A model generated the notes under the pieces. It worked only from the letters and a program-made list of their open reading frames with translations, searched no databases and was not told the DNA's origin. Positions 10,701-20,087 of a DNA stretch of 64,000 nt are shown in pieces (position 1 is the first letter of the stretch; every line of letters starts with the position of its first letter). Source of the stretch: Clostridia bacterium (GTDB taxonomy: Bacteria; Bacillota; Clostridia; Christensenellales; Borkfalkiaceae). The position numbers and the translations under genes are program-made. The stretch lies in the NCBI GenBank assembly GCA_017399035.1, contig JAFQEM010000026.1:62001-126000 (forward strand). The letters run 5' to 3'.

Positions 10701-10845
10701 GCACGGAAAAAATTGCGTCTCTAGTGATAAGACAAACCGCGCAAAGCGTTGAAAACAACACAAGTACAACACCCAACGTTTCTTTAGTGAAAATCGTTTG
10801 AGTATTTTTTTCTTTATCTTCTTTTCTTCTACCTAATCCGTTCAA
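7702..10845 (-). CDS. ftsK: DNA translocase FtsK/SpoIIIE
   Basis: FtsK/SpoIIIE pumps double-stranded DNA through the closing septum. The 1047-residue protein has four to five N-terminal membrane helices (about 20-180), a long low-complexity linker rich in Val, Pro, Asn and Glu (about 200-560), then the alpha/beta motor with Walker A GATGSGKSV (about 705-713), FFIDELADLM (Walker B, about 815-825) and a C-terminal gamma winged helix (about 975-1040). SpoIIIE is usually near 790 residues; the extra length is linker. Translation starts at a TTG (10843-10845) with AGAGGTG 6 nt upstream; no better ATG exists before the membrane region. It heads the operon that continues to recA. Confidence 0.95.
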   Translation of the reverse strand: MNGLGRRKEDKEKNTQTIFTKETLGVVLVLFSTLCAVCLITRDAIFSVPGAFVNSFLFGCFGVFAYAVVIAFATLGVFLITDKKTSLSRKRKVLLTISFVLVAFIVHVFTMSGEKLSFGEYLKKSYDMASQGVATASGGGLVMSLITYPVCAILTDVGAYVVVGIILIATVYALVKDGLATKAVADREKANKFRSSYVKSQPLPANVEIQGEKEYPVDGAVSSQTNAKQKLFVNNPQDFAFKGRREIAKDGNNPLSAVKLGFADKGLGVVTPNVVKANDVKPSAPANDDYKSKLDYIKTPPTLNVETIRNNYRPSYVPNVENVVNNEPTVKPTFGINNDVNTQQSSVSGYINPRTVEPTANEQVTPQDKPISEEIPFIEHSGVTVAGDNANARAETFGRRYADIEDVKPDGAVAIEKETDYRALEDTVDGNAQADNVSVDIPFIEETFGGDIPVTEVKERVEEEPVLPPSNVRNEGRMRSILFGEDKPEEIKEDDAQEGLTEIKPERPTASFTSRVVPDGNLSSRRSLGFESATSEPVKEEPVQKPPKVQPPINREYFSPPFDLLENYAPPVDAPKENHQERMEIIQRTLEEFHINAVPQSYVQGPAFTRYEIMMPAGVSVKKVLNFDDDLKMRLAAKDGVRIEAPIPGKNLVGVEVANTSKSTVGFREVMEGLAKNPKKGGLVFAVGKDIVGNSISYDLAKGPHYLIAGATGSGKSVCMHVMILSLLMRYSPEELKVVLVDPKSVEFRKYEHIPHLLVDEIITEPKRVLALLKWAYEETNRRNDMFTAAGGEVSNIDDYNKYVASDTVPKLPRIVFFIDELADLMEACKKDLEQRIRMIAAKSRSAGIHLVLATQRPSVDVITGTIKANLPSRIALKVMNYADSSTILGEGGAEKLLGNGDMLFKDSSMGNYERYQGAYISGREITNVVNYIKEKNTAYFDDELKDFIDNETRPKQEDVSTDGGDGGDEANEINEFFLKALWLAVNTETVSISQLQRRFQIGYSRAGGLVDKMERMGFVSPNEGSKARRVLLTREQFEEKFGTMPD

Positions 10846-10874
10846 AAGTACACCTCTAAACTGTCGTCTTTTTG

Positions 10875-10903
10875 ATTATACCAAAAACTGCGTTTTTTTA
10901 CAA
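10875..10903 (-). promoter_or_regulatory. Promoter of the ftsK-recA operon
   Basis: Minus-strand TTGTAA (10898-10903), 17-bp spacer, TATAAT (10875-10880) with a TGn extension. The expected start near 10868 gives a leader of about 23 nt ahead of the TTG start. Confidence 0.8.
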
Positions 10904-10950
10904 GCCATATTAGTATTTTTTTAAAATAACCTTATATTATTTTCTAACGA

Positions 10951-10966
10951 GCGCACGCCCGTGCGC
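10951..10966. repeat. GC-rich inverted repeat
   Basis: GCGCAC, four-base loop, GTGCGC. A perfect 6-bp inverted repeat between the ftsK promoter and the terminator of the dgt operon. It has no T-run of its own; it may extend the terminator or be a protein-binding site. Confidence 0.5.
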
Positions 10967-10983
10967 GAAAAAGCACGAAAAAA

Positions 10984-11007
10984 GGCTATACTAAAATTAG
11001 GATAGCC
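10984..11007 (-). terminator. Terminator after the dgt-dnaG-rpoD operon
   Basis: GGCTAT/ATAGCC plus CTAA/TTAG stem with one mismatch and a two-base loop, followed on the minus strand by TTTTTT. It is located 44 nt past the stop of the zinc-ribbon gene. Confidence 0.85.
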
Positions 11008-11050
11008 CATCTTGAATCGTTTAAATTTAACTATTAAAAACCAAAAACTC

Positions 11051-11749
11051 TTATTCGCTCAAATATATCATTCTACCGCACTGTTCACAATCAATAACTT
11101 CACCTTTTTGAAGTTTATTTCTTTCTGACAAAGGTAGTTCCATACCGCAAGCACCGCAACCTAGCCCTCTCACCGCAAAAAGCACGGGATATATTTTAGC
11201 CGAACGCTTTTTAAGATATCTTGCCATAAGAGATTCGTCAACCTTGCTCTTAAGTTTTTCAAGTTCTTTTTCTACCGCCGTTTTTTCTTCTCTTACCGAT
11301 TCTTTAAGTTCAGCGTATTTTTTAGCATTTTCAGCATATTGAGCCTGCGCAGCTTTTGTGGTTGCCTTGATGGTTGCATATTCTTTCATAACCGATTGAA
11401 TTTCTTCTGCTAATTTGCCTGCCTTACCTTCAAGTGATTTTATTTTGGCAATAAGTTCGTCAACTTTTTTAATAAGGTAAGACGCCTCTTTTTCATCTGC
11501 CAAGGCATCAAGAGCATCAGTAATTGCAACTTCTTGTTCTTTTAATTTTAACTGTTCGGCAGTGGTGCTTTCATAAGCCGAAATAAGTTCAGCAGCGCGA
11601 GCGTCAAGTTTGTTAACGTTCTCTTCAACGCCGTCAAGATATTTTTTTGCGCTGACAGCCTTTTTTCTTTCTTCACTGCTAGAAAGTTTCTTTTCAATTT
11701 CATTGAGTTTTGCGTCTACTTTTTGATATTCTAACAAAGATTGTATCAT
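11051..11749 (-). CDS. Coiled-coil protein with C4 zinc ribbon (COG1579)
   Basis: A 232-residue protein of the COG1579 / DUF164 family, conserved in bacteria but of unknown function. Residues about 1-180 form a long antiparallel coiled coil rich in Lys, Glu and Ala. The last 40 residues hold a zinc ribbon with CGAC and CEQC pairs (about residues 197-224) and the ending GRMIY. Structures from this family suggest a nucleic-acid-binding helper, but that is not shown here. It follows the Nif3-like gene by 12 nt, its usual neighbour in Clostridia, and is the last gene before the terminator. Confidence 0.85.
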   Translation of the reverse strand: MIQSLLEYQKVDAKLNEIEKKLSSSEERKKAVSAKKYLDGVEENVNKLDARAAELISAYESTTAEQLKLKEQEVAITDALDALADEKEASYLIKKVDELIAKIKSLEGKAGKLAEEIQSVMKEYATIKATTKAAQAQYAENAKKYAELKESVREEKTAVEKELEKLKSKVDESLMARYLKKRSAKIYPVLFAVRGLGCGACGMELPLSERNKLQKGEVIDCEQCGRMIYLSE

Positions 11750-11761
11750 AGTAGTCCTCCT

Positions 11762-12547
11762 TTACATAAATCTTTTATCTGTAAAATAATGCGCTTTAAC
11801 GTCTTTAGGTAATTGACCCGCTACGCAAGCGTAAAATTTATTAAAACCGTAATTTTCCGAAACGTAATGAGGAAGTATTATCACGTTTCTTTTCATATTT
11901 ACAAGCGCAAGTAAAACGTGATGCGGAATATCAGACGTAACTATGGTGTCCGCATTAGTTGTTTTATTTGCAACCTCGCTTAACGCGCGCGACGAACCGC
12001 CACCGCAAAAAGAGGCTATTTTGCACACATTTTCGCAACCGTATGCAATAATTTTGTCCGAACCAAACACTTTTTTAACTTTTTTCACGAACTCGTCTAG
12101 CGCAATTTTTTCAACGCTAAACTCTCTGCCGTAACCGTGAGTTTCATCAAGATAATCTAAAATGCGCGTCTGTTTTGCGCCCAAACCTTTTGCAAGTTCA
12201 AAATCTATCCCACAGTCTGCAACGTCTAAATTCAAATGCATTGAAAGCACGTTCAAATTAGATTTAACAGCCTTAAGCAACGCAAAAGTATCTTGAGTTT
12301 CGCCAAGTGATTTTATAGGGTTATAAATTGCAGGGTGATGAGTTATTATAGTGTCGCAACCTAGTTCTAACGCTTTATCAACGGCAATTTCAGTTAAATC
12401 AAGCGTAAACAACACGCCTTTAACGTAATCGTGATTATTAACGATAACACCGCTATTGTCGTAATCACCTTTTTCAATCATTTTTCTACTCAACTCAAGT
12501 GGCGCGTAATTTTCAAGCAGTTGAACCAACTTTTCTAAATTAAACAT
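11762..12547 (-). CDS. Nif3-like dinuclear metal-centre protein (DUF34)
   Basis: A 261-residue Nif3/DUF34 (YqfO-type, short form) protein. The family forms a toroidal hexamer with a dinuclear metal site; it is annotated as GTP cyclohydrolase 1 type 2 in some databases, but the physiological role is unsettled. Visible motifs are the TIITHHPAI segment near residue 65 with the metal-binding histidines, SMHLNLDVADCGID near residue 100, and a C-terminal histidine region. The gene starts 8 nt inside the end of trmK, with no strong ribosome binding site of its own, so translation is probably coupled. The trmK-nif3 pairing is conserved in Firmicutes. Confidence 0.88.
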   Translation of the reverse strand: MFNLEKLVQLLENYAPLELSRKMIEKGDYDNSGVIVNNHDYVKGVLFTLDLTEIAVDKALELGCDTIITHHPAIYNPIKSLGETQDTFALLKAVKSNLNVLSMHLNLDVADCGIDFELAKGLGAKQTRILDYLDETHGYGREFSVEKIALDEFVKKVKKVFGSDKIIAYGCENVCKIASFCGGGSSRALSEVANKTTNADTIVTSDIPHHVLLALVNMKRNVIILPHYVSENYGFNKFYACVAGQLPKDVKAHYFTDKRFM

Positions 12548-13187
12548 ATTTTTCTAACTTTTTAATTTTTTCTATAACCGTTTTTTTTGTTTCTTTAGAT
12601 AACTCGCCTTTAAGTATCTCGTTAAGTTTATATATGTTTTCTTCAATCATTTCTATAAACTCTCTCGGACGCTGTTTAACGTTATCTCTGCCAAACTCTA
12701 TCTCTTCTTCAGTAAGTGTATCACTACCCTTTTCAAGCACGATAAGATTATAAAACTTACCCGCGCTTTTAAAAAGTTTGTCGTATTTTATAGCGTAACC
12801 GCAATCGACGGCAACAAGTCTTGCCCTGTCGCAATTTTTCATAGGTTGAATAACTAAAGTTTTAGGTAACTTTTCAGTATTTTTTGCCCTAGATAAAATA
12901 TCGCAAATTTCCTCTCCGCCCATACCTGCAATAAGCGCAACGTCGCAATAGTCAACGTTGTCAAACCCGTTAGAAACCACGCTTTTTGCGCTACCGTTAA
13001 GCAGTTCAGTTGCAAGAAGAATTTCGGCTTTTTTTAAGCATTTTGCGCTAATATCTGAAACGATTACTTTTTTACACTTTCCACTTTTAAGCATTGCCTT
13101 TGCAATATACCCGTGGTCGCAACCTATATCCGCAAAACTTTCGCACTTTGGCAAAACAGCAAAAATTTTATTAAGCCTATCCGTCAT
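12540..13187 (-). CDS. trmK: tRNA (adenine-22-N1)-methyltransferase TrmK
   Basis: TrmK methylates N1 of A22 in the D-loop region of bacterial tRNAs using SAM. The 215-residue protein has the class I SAM-binding start FADIGCDHGYIAKAML (about residues 18-33), VIVSDIS for the acidic loop, and LIAGMGGEEI in the catalytic region, followed by a C-terminal helical part. The start shares a base with the rpoD stop (TAATG), so the two are coupled. Order dnaG-rpoD-trmK-nif3 matches Bacillus and Clostridium. Confidence 0.93.
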   Translation of the reverse strand: MTDRLNKIFAVLPKCESFADIGCDHGYIAKAMLKSGKCKKVIVSDISAKCLKKAEILLATELLNGSAKSVVSNGFDNVDYCDVALIAGMGGEEICDILSRAKNTEKLPKTLVIQPMKNCDRARLVAVDCGYAIKYDKLFKSAGKFYNLIVLEKGSDTLTEEEIEFGRDNVKQRPREFIEMIEENIYKLNEILKGELSKETKKTVIEKIKKLEKYV

Positions 13188-14296
13188 TATTGCTTGCCCA
13201 TATAATCTTTAAGTCTTTTTGAACGGCTGGGGTGGCGAAGTTTACGCAAAGCCTTTGCCTCTATTTGACGAATACGTTCACGGGTAACGTTAAACTCTCT
13301 GCCAACTTCTTCTAAAGTTCTAGGCTTGCCGTCGTCAAGACCATAACGCAAACGCAACACTTTTTCTTCACGAGGGGTAAGAGTGTCAAGCACGCCTATA
13401 AGTTGTTCTTTGAGCATAGTGTATGAAACCGCATCAGTAGGCGCAGCACTTCTTTCATCTTCGATAAAGTCTGAAAGGTGGCTATCTTCTTCTTCACCGA
13501 TAGGCGTTTCAAGCGACACGGGGTCTTGCGCTATCTTTTGAATTTCAATAACACGGCTAACTTCTAAATCCATTTCTTTTGCAATCTCTTCGGGGTGAGG
13601 TTCTCTGCCGAGTTCTTGCAAAAGTCTTCTAGAAACTCTTATAAGTTTATTTATTGTTTCTACCATATGAACGGGAATACGGATAGTTCTTGCTTGGTCG
13701 GCAATAGCACGAGTTATTGCTTGTCTAATCCACCACGTTGCGTAAGTTGAAAACTTAAAACCTTTTTGATAATCAAATTTTTCAACCGCCTTCATAAGCC
13801 CCAAGTTACCTTCTTGAATAAGGTCAAGGAATTGCATACCACGACCCATATATCTTTTTGCAATAGAAACTACTAAACGAAGGTTTGCTTCAGAGAGAAG
13901 TCTTTTTGCATATTCGTCGCCGTCCATCATCTTTCTTGCAAGTTCAGTTTCTTCGTCGGGATTAAGAAGGGGAACTTTACCTATATCTTTAAGATACATT
14001 TTAACGGGGTCGTCCATACTAACTTCTTTTAGAAGTTGGTCGTAAAGGTCTTTATCCCTTTCTATTTCGTCTATAATTTGAACGCCCGAATCGTCAAAAA
14101 GTTTATAAATTTCTTCCATATACGCAGGGGTAACTTCAAACTTTTCAATTCGGTCAAGAAGTTGAGTGGTAGTTACGCTTCCACTGCGCTTATATTCAGA
14201 TATAACGTTGCCCACTTCCGCCAAAAGTTCTAGCGGTAAAATATCGTCTTTTTTTTCTTCTTGAACTGCCTTTGCGTTCACTTTTTTATTTTCCAT
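13187..14296 (-). CDS. rpoD: RNA polymerase primary sigma factor (SigA/RpoD)
   Basis: Housekeeping sigma factor, 369 residues, the short Gram-positive form lacking the large non-conserved insert of E. coli sigma-70. Regions are easily seen: 1.1 near the N-terminus ([16 protein letters not shown]), 1.2 ([16 protein letters not shown], about 95-110), 2.3-2.4 for melting and -10 recognition ([18 protein letters not shown], about 190-207), region 3, and 4.2 for -35 recognition ([20 protein letters not shown], about 325-344). GGGAGGAA lies 5 nt before the ATG. The many TTGACA/TATAAT promoters in this window are its expected targets. It follows dnaG by 31 nt. Confidence 0.97.
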   Translation of the reverse strand: MENKKVNAKAVQEEKKDDILPLELLAEVGNVISEYKRSGSVTTTQLLDRIEKFEVTPAYMEEIYKLFDDSGVQIIDEIERDKDLYDQLLKEVSMDDPVKMYLKDIGKVPLLNPDEETELARKMMDGDEYAKRLLSEANLRLVVSIAKRYMGRGMQFLDLIQEGNLGLMKAVEKFDYQKGFKFSTYATWWIRQAITRAIADQARTIRIPVHMVETINKLIRVSRRLLQELGREPHPEEIAKEMDLEVSRVIEIQKIAQDPVSLETPIGEEEDSHLSDFIEDERSAAPTDAVSYTMLKEQLIGVLDTLTPREEKVLRLRYGLDDGKPRTLEEVGREFNVTRERIRQIEAKALRKLRHPSRSKRLKDYMGKQ

Positions 14297-14327
14297 TTCG
14301 TTCCTCCCGTGGAAAATCCACTGTTAT

Positions 14328-16103
14328 CTACCTTAAATCTGTTTTCTTTTTTGCTAACAATCTTGTCATTTCTGCCGTAAGTTCTCTGCGTTTGTCAGTA
14401 TCCGTTTCGGCAGAAAACATTTCGGTAAGTTTTGCTATTTTTTTATCTATTGCCTCTCTTTTTAGAGTGCGCACGCAATCTGCAAAATAAACGGCTTGGT
14501 CAAAAGATTTATTTTCTTCTGCTTCCATACCTGCAATTCTAGAAATTTCCGCAATATGTTCTTCACTAACCGTTTCGTAAAGGTCAGAAAACTGCGGTCT
14601 TGCGCCTTGCGAATATTTTTCTTTAATATATTGCTGAATTTCTCTATGCACGGGCAAAGAAAATTCAAGTTCGTTTACGTCTGTTTCTTTTGCATAAGGT
14701 TTAGAAAATAGATAAGACGCTAATATAAACCTTGATGCAATAGCCGTTTTGTCGCCTTGATTGTCGTTAAACTGTGGCATCTCTAAAACATCTGCGCGCG
14801 GTTTTTCTTCAATGCTATAAAGTTCTCTCTTTAACGATTCATAGTTGATTTTAGTTAAATCTCTAACTACTTTAAGCAAGTCTTCTCTTTCCGCCGAAGA
14901 TGCGCTCTCTTTTATAATCTTAAGCGCGTTGGTAACGAATTTTCTTTTACCGTCAACGGAATTTACGTCATAAGTGCGCTTTAATATATCCAACTTAAAG
15001 TCTATAAGTGGCATTGCGCCAGCCAAAAGTTTACGATAGCCGTCCTCGCCTAAATTTTTTATAGCGTCGTCAGGGTCCATACCGTCAGGCAAAGAAACAA
15101 CCTTAACTTCAAGCCCTTCTTCGCTCAAAATTTCCAAACCGCGAATTGCCGCCTTTTGACCTGCAAAATCGCCGTCATAACTTATATAGACCTTGTCTGC
15201 ATAACGCTTTAACATACGCGCTTGGTCTTTAGTGAGCGCAGTTCCCATTGTTGCAACCACGTTGCCGAACCCTGCTTGCGATAACGAAACCACGTCAAGG
15301 TGTCCTTCAACGATAATAACCGAATCTAAACCTTTTTCGTTTTTAATCTTTTTAAGATTGTTTATGTTAAAGAACGTTCTACCTTTTGAAAACGCAATAG
15401 TTTCTTTAGTGTTTATATATTTTTGTTCTTTTCCGCCGTCAATTCTTCTGCCAACGAAAGCAACCACGTTACCAAACTGGTCTATAACGGGTATAATAAG
15501 TCTACCACCTAACCAGTCGAAACATCTGCCGTTTTTTTCACCAACTGCGCCTGACACAATCATCTCTTCGTCAGTAAATCCAAGCGAACGCAAATGGTTT
15601 GGCAAAGAATTAAAATCAAGCGACGCGCCTATACCAAATTTTGTTATCGTTTGGTCTAAAATTTTTCTTTTAACCGCATATTCGTAATGGTTTGCGCCCT
15701 TTTCACCCTTTAAGTTTCTAACGTAAAACAGCGCAGTTTCACGAAGTAACAACAAAACTCTCTCACGCAGTTTTTTTTGTTCTTTAATTTTTTCGTCGTC
15801 ATACCTAACTTCGGGTAGAGGAATTTTAGCGCGCTCGGCTAAAAACTTAACGGCATCACCAAAGTCAAGCGATTCAATTTCCATAATAAAACTAATAACG
15901 TCGCCACTTTTATGACACCCGAAACAATAATAAAACTGACCTGAAGAATTAACCGAAAAAGATGCCGTCTTTTCGTGATGAAAAGGGCATTTTCCCCAAA
16001 AATTACCGCCACGCTGTTCTAAACGAACGTATCTGCCGATAACGTCAACTATATCGTTTTTGCTTTTAAGTTCGTCCATGAACTTAACGTCAAAACCTTT
16101 CAT
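14328..16103 (-). CDS. dnaG: DNA primase
   Basis: DnaG makes RNA primers at the replication fork with DnaB helicase. The 591-residue protein has the CHC2 zinc finger (CPFHHEKTASF ... YYCFGCHKSGD, about residues 38-65), the catalytic core with a Toprim fold (VIIVEGHLDVVSL, about 258-270, and the acidic YISYDGDFAG near 305), and a C-terminal helicase-binding region. It starts 3 nt from the dgt stop codon. The dgt-dnaG-rpoD order is the classical macromolecular-synthesis arrangement of Clostridia. Confidence 0.96.
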   Translation of the reverse strand: MKGFDVKFMDELKSKNDIVDVIGRYVRLEQRGGNFWGKCPFHHEKTASFSVNSSGQFYYCFGCHKSGDVISFIMEIESLDFGDAVKFLAERAKIPLPEVRYDDEKIKEQKKLRERVLLLLRETALFYVRNLKGEKGANHYEYAVKRKILDQTITKFGIGASLDFNSLPNHLRSLGFTDEEMIVSGAVGEKNGRCFDWLGGRLIIPVIDQFGNVVAFVGRRIDGGKEQKYINTKETIAFSKGRTFFNINNLKKIKNEKGLDSVIIVEGHLDVVSLSQAGFGNVVATMGTALTKDQARMLKRYADKVYISYDGDFAGQKAAIRGLEILSEEGLEVKVVSLPDGMDPDDAIKNLGEDGYRKLLAGAMPLIDFKLDILKRTYDVNSVDGKRKFVTNALKIIKESASSAEREDLLKVVRDLTKINYESLKRELYSIEEKPRADVLEMPQFNDNQGDKTAIASRFILASYLFSKPYAKETDVNELEFSLPVHREIQQYIKEKYSQGARPQFSDLYETVSEEHIAEISRIAGMEAEENKSFDQAVYFADCVRTLKREAIDKKIAKLTEMFSAETDTDKRRELTAEMTRLLAKKKTDLR

Positions 16104-16106
16104 TTG

Positions 16107-17102
16107 TCAATTCTTCCACTTTTTAGGTATAAAAATTTGCGTAAACGTTTTAACTGCGTATATATCGCTCATACCGGATATATAATCACAAATAACGACG
16201 TTCACGTCTTCATTATCTAATCTTTTCAAATAAAATTCTGGTAAACTTTTAGGGGATTTTTTATAATATTCGTAAAGAGCGGTTATCATTTTATCTGCGC
16301 GCGCCTCTTCCTCTCTAAAAGTTTTGTCGTTATAAACCCTTTCAAACATAAAGTTGCGAAGTTCAGTAGTGGCGTCGGCAATATGCTTTTCCATTTCCAC
16401 TTTATTTTTGCTTTCACTCTCTTTAAATATGGATAAAAGCATAACGTTTATTCTATCTCTAGAAGTTTTGCCTAAAAGTTCAAGCGTGGTTTTTGGCAAG
16501 TCTTCAACTTTTATAAATCCCCCAACGATAGCATCGTCAATATCGTGATTTATATACGCTATTCTATCTGCTAAACTCACCGCTTTACCCTCAAGTGTTT
16601 TAGGGTTAGAGTTAATTTTGTGGTTTATAATTCCGTCAACCACTTCACGAGTAAGGTTCAAACCCGCGCCGTCGTTTTCTAAAAAGTCAACTACTCTACC
16701 AGACTGTAAGTTATGTTTGAACCCGTTGGGGCTTAATTTATCTAAAATGCGCTCACCCGAATGACCAAAGGGGGTATGCCCTAAATCGTGTCCAAGAGCA
16801 ATCGCCTCGGTTAAATCTTCGTTAAGAGAGAGCGCGCGTGCAATACCACGTGCAATTTGCGAAACGTTTAAAGTGTGCGTCAAACGCGTTCTATAATGGT
16901 CGCCCTCGGGGGAAAAGAAAACTTGAGTTTTGTTTTTTAAGCGCCTAAACGCTTTACAATGAATAATCCTATCTTTATCACGCTGAAAATCCGTGCGCAT
17001 AGGGCAAGGCTCTTCGTAGCGCAATCTACCCACGGTATTAACCGACTTAAACGCATAAGGCGATAAAAACATTTCTTCTTTTTGCAAAGTTTTTTCTTTC
17101 AT
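16107..17102 (-). CDS. dgt: dGTPase-like deoxynucleoside triphosphohydrolase
   Basis: HD-domain protein of 331 residues of the dGTPase family, which removes tripolyphosphate from deoxynucleoside triphosphates and helps balance dNTP pools. The HD metal-binding motifs are present: RLTHTLNVSQIARGIAR (first His, about residue 76), ALGHDLGHTPFGHSGE (HD pair, about 103-118), and a later aspartate in SLADRIAYINHDIDD. The start ATG has AAGGGG 6-7 nt upstream. The family preference (dGTP or mixed) cannot be read from sequence. A second, more divergent homologue lies at 62501-63697. Confidence 0.93.
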   Translation of the reverse strand: MKEKTLQKEEMFLSPYAFKSVNTVGRLRYEEPCPMRTDFQRDKDRIIHCKAFRRLKNKTQVFFSPEGDHYRTRLTHTLNVSQIARGIARALSLNEDLTEAIALGHDLGHTPFGHSGERILDKLSPNGFKHNLQSGRVVDFLENDGAGLNLTREVVDGIINHKINSNPKTLEGKAVSLADRIAYINHDIDDAIVGGFIKVEDLPKTTLELLGKTSRDRINVMLLSIFKESESKNKVEMEKHIADATTELRNFMFERVYNDKTFREEEARADKMITALYEYYKKSPKSLPEFYLKRLDNEDVNVVICDYISGMSDIYAVKTFTQIFIPKKWKN

Positions 17103-17167
17103 AAAAAACCCCTTATTTAGGCTTACCCGAATATTATTACGCCACCAACCCCCCCTTTTCCCTTTTT

Positions 17168-17196
17168 TAAATATAAATAATTTAAATATTTTTCAA
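17168..17196 (-). promoter_or_regulatory. Probable promoter of the dgt-dnaG-rpoD operon
   Basis: Minus-strand TTGAAA (17191-17196), 17 bp, TATTTA (17168-17173). It is weaker than the other promoters in the window but is the only spaced pair upstream of dgt. The leader contains a run of seven G residues. Confidence 0.45.
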
Positions 17197-17228
17197 TTAA
17201 AAGAAAAAGTTTTACAAAAAACAACAAA

Positions 17229-17257
17229 AACCCCGAAAATTTTTACTTTTCGGGGTT
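17229..17257 (-). terminator. Terminator after uvrA
   Basis: An 11-bp perfect stem (17229-17239 with 17247-17257) and 7-nt loop, followed on the minus strand by TTTGTTGTTTT. It begins only 5 bases past the uvrA stop. Confidence 0.93.
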
Positions 17258-17262
17258 AAAAT

Positions 17263-20085
17263 TTATTCTTTTTCTAAAATCTTTTTCAAGAACTGACCTG
17301 TGTAACTTGACGGGTTTTTGGCAACTTCTTCAGGCGTGCCTTGGGCAATCACCGTTCCACCACCACTTCCGCCTTCGGGCCCTAAATCTACTATATGGTC
17401 TGCAAGTTTAATTACGTCTAGGTTATGCTCTATTATAATTATAGTATTTCCACTCTCTTGCAAACGTTTTAACACAGAGCAAAGTTTATCAACGTCGTAA
17501 CTGTGCAAGCCCGTGGTAGGTTCGTCAAGGATATAAAGCGTTTTACCCGTGGCGCGTTTACTTAATTCGGTTGCAAGTTTTACCCTTTGCGCCTCACCGC
17601 CCGAAAGCGTTGTGGAACTTTGACCGAGTTTTATATAGCCAAGCCCAACTTCTTGCAAGGTTTTTATCTTGTTATATATGCTTGCAATCGGCTTAAAGAA
17701 CTCGCACGCCTCGTCTACGGTCATATCCAAAACGTCGCTTATATTTTTACCTTTATACTTAACTTGCAAAGTTTCTCTATTATAGCGTTGACCTTTGCAC
17801 ACTTCGCAAGGAACATACATATCGGGTAAAAAGTGCATTTCAATTTTTATAATGCCGTCGCCCTCACAATTTTCACATCTTCCGCCCGCAACGTTAAACG
17901 AAAATCTGCCCGATTTATATCCCCTTTCTTTAGCGTCTGGCGTTGATGCAAACAAATCTCTTATTGCAGAGAACACACCCGTATAAGTTGCAGGGTTAGA
18001 ACGTGGTGTTCTTCCTATCGGCGACTGGTCTATCGCAATAACTTTATCAAAATGTTCAACGCCTTTAATCTCTCTGCAATTTCCGTCACGCAGTTTAGCG
18101 TTATTAAGTCTTGACGCAAGATAAGGGTAAACTATTTCGTTCACTAGCGAACTTTTTCCACTGCCCGAAACACCGGTAACCGCAGTAATTAAACCTACGG
18201 GAAAGCACACGTCAATATCTTTAAGATTATTTTGTTTTGCGCCTAAAACTTGCAAACACCGTCCGTCAGATTGTTTTCTAAATGGCGGTACTTCTATCTT
18301 TCTGCGACCAGACAGATAGTCGCCAGTTATAGACCTAGGCTCTGCCATAATATCTTCAACAGTACCTTGCGCAACAATCTCGCCACCGTGAACGCCCGCC
18401 TTTGGTCCTATATCTACAATATAGTCTGCAGAACGCATAGTATCTTCGTCGTGCTCAACCACGATAAGCGTATTACCCAAATCACGAAGTTTTTTTAAAG
18501 TGCCTATAAGTTTTTCATTATCACGTTGATGAAGACCTATGCTAGGTTCGTCAAGAATATATAAAACGCCGGTAAGTCCGCTACCTATTTGCGTTGCAAG
18601 TCTTATTCTTTGCGCCTCACCGCCCGAAAGCGTTGACGCCCCGCGTGAAAGGGTTAAATAGCCTAAACCAACGTCAATTAAAAAATTAAGTCTTGCCTTT
18701 ATCTCTTTTACGATAGGCGTTGCTATTAGCGTTTGCGTTGCGCCAAGCGTTAAACCGTCTATAAACGCTTTAAGTTCAATTACGGACATATCGGTAAGTT
18801 CCGCAACGTTTTTTCCGCCAACCTTAACTGCAAGCGCCTCTTTTTTAAGCCTTTTGCCGTTACAAGTATTACACGGGCTTACCGTCATATACCGCTCAAT
18901 TTCACTCTTTGTATAATCACTTGACGTTTCACGATATCTGCGTTCAAGGTTGGGTATAATGCCTTCCCAAGCAGATTCGTAACTACCGCTAAAAGTTCTT
19001 GTTTCATACTCTACGCTAACTTTTTCACCGTTAGTTCCGTAAAGTAAAACGTTATAAACCTCTTTTGGTAAATCTTTAACGGGCGTATCTAAACTAAAAC
19101 CGTATTTTTTAGCCAACGCGCTAAAATAGATGTTAGCCATTTTGCCGTTATCTAAATTCCAACCAGTAATGGTCATTGCGCCCTGTCTCAAACTTTTATT
19201 CGGGTCGCGCACGACAAGTTTTTCATCAATTTTTTTATTAAAACCAAGACCTGCGCACTCTGGACAAGCGCCGTAAGGGTTATTAAAAGAAAATAACCTA
19301 GGCTCAATTTCTTCAATGCTAATTCCACAATCAGGGCAAGAATATTTTGTGGAAAATAAAAGACTTTCCCCACCGACTATCTGCACCACAACCAAGCCGT
19401 CTGCGAGTTTAAGCGCAGTTTCTAAACTGTCGGATAAGCGTTTTTCAATGCCTTCTTTTACAATCAATCTATCAACGACAACGCTTATATCGTGTTTTTT
19501 ATTTTTATCTAATTTTATCTCTTCAGAAAGGTCGTAAACTACGCCGTCAACTTCTACACGGGCAAAACCGCTCTTTTTATAGTTTTCAAAATTTTTAGTG
19601 TATTCGCCTTTCTTGCCACGAGCCACGGGTGCGTTAATTAGAATTTTAGTACCCTCTGCAAGCGCAGTAACTTTATCTGCAATTTGGTCGATTGTTTGGC
19701 GCGCAATCTCTCTGCCACATTCAGGACAATGCGGAACGCCAACACGAGCAAACAATAGACGAAAATAGTCGTAAATTTCCGTAACCGTTCCCACGGTTGA
19801 ACGAGGGTTATGCGAGGTGGTTTTTTGGTCGATTGATATTGCAGGCGATAAACCTTCTATAAATTCAACGTCAGGCTTTTCCATCTGCCCTAAAAACATA
19901 CGAGCGTAACTTGACAAACTTTCAACGTATCTTCTTTGTCCTTCTGCGTAAATAGTATCAAAAGCAAGCGTACTTTTTCCACTGCCTGAAAGACCTGTAA
20001 AAACAACCAACTTTTCACGAGGAATAGTTAGGTCTACGTTTTTTAAGTTATTTTCTTTTGCCCCTTTAATTTTTAAATAATCCAT
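17263..20085 (-). CDS. uvrA: Excinuclease ABC subunit A
   Basis: UvrA is the damage sensor of nucleotide excision repair; it loads UvrB at lesions. The 940-residue protein is full length and contains two ABC ATPase modules: Walker [14 protein letters not shown] (about 31-43) and [13 protein letters not shown] (about 640-652), each with an LSGGEAQR signature, and zinc-binding pairs CPECGRE, CPDCGIS, CPECAG and CENCEGD/CEVCKG. It begins 2 nt after the uvrB stop codon and is the last gene of the unit, followed by a strong terminator. Confidence 0.98.
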   Translation of the reverse strand: MDYLKIKGAKENNLKNVDLTIPREKLVVFTGLSGSGKSTLAFDTIYAEGQRRYVESLSSYARMFLGQMEKPDVEFIEGLSPAISIDQKTTSHNPRSTVGTVTEIYDYFRLLFARVGVPHCPECGREIARQTIDQIADKVTALAEGTKILINAPVARGKKGEYTKNFENYKKSGFARVEVDGVVYDLSEEIKLDKNKKHDISVVVDRLIVKEGIEKRLSDSLETALKLADGLVVVQIVGGESLLFSTKYSCPDCGISIEEIEPRLFSFNNPYGACPECAGLGFNKKIDEKLVVRDPNKSLRQGAMTITGWNLDNGKMANIYFSALAKKYGFSLDTPVKDLPKEVYNVLLYGTNGEKVSVEYETRTFSGSYESAWEGIIPNLERRYRETSSDYTKSEIERYMTVSPCNTCNGKRLKKEALAVKVGGKNVAELTDMSVIELKAFIDGLTLGATQTLIATPIVKEIKARLNFLIDVGLGYLTLSRGASTLSGGEAQRIRLATQIGSGLTGVLYILDEPSIGLHQRDNEKLIGTLKKLRDLGNTLIVVEHDEDTMRSADYIVDIGPKAGVHGGEIVAQGTVEDIMAEPRSITGDYLSGRRKIEVPPFRKQSDGRCLQVLGAKQNNLKDIDVCFPVGLITAVTGVSGSGKSSLVNEIVYPYLASRLNNAKLRDGNCREIKGVEHFDKVIAIDQSPIGRTPRSNPATYTGVFSAIRDLFASTPDAKERGYKSGRFSFNVAGGRCENCEGDGIIKIEMHFLPDMYVPCEVCKGQRYNRETLQVKYKGKNISDVLDMTVDEACEFFKPIASIYNKIKTLQEVGLGYIKLGQSSTTLSGGEAQRVKLATELSKRATGKTLYILDEPTTGLHSYDVDKLCSVLKRLQESGNTIIIIEHNLDVIKLADHIVDLGPEGGSGGGTVIAQGTPEEVAKNPSSYTGQFLKKILEKE

Positions 20086-20087
20086 AA

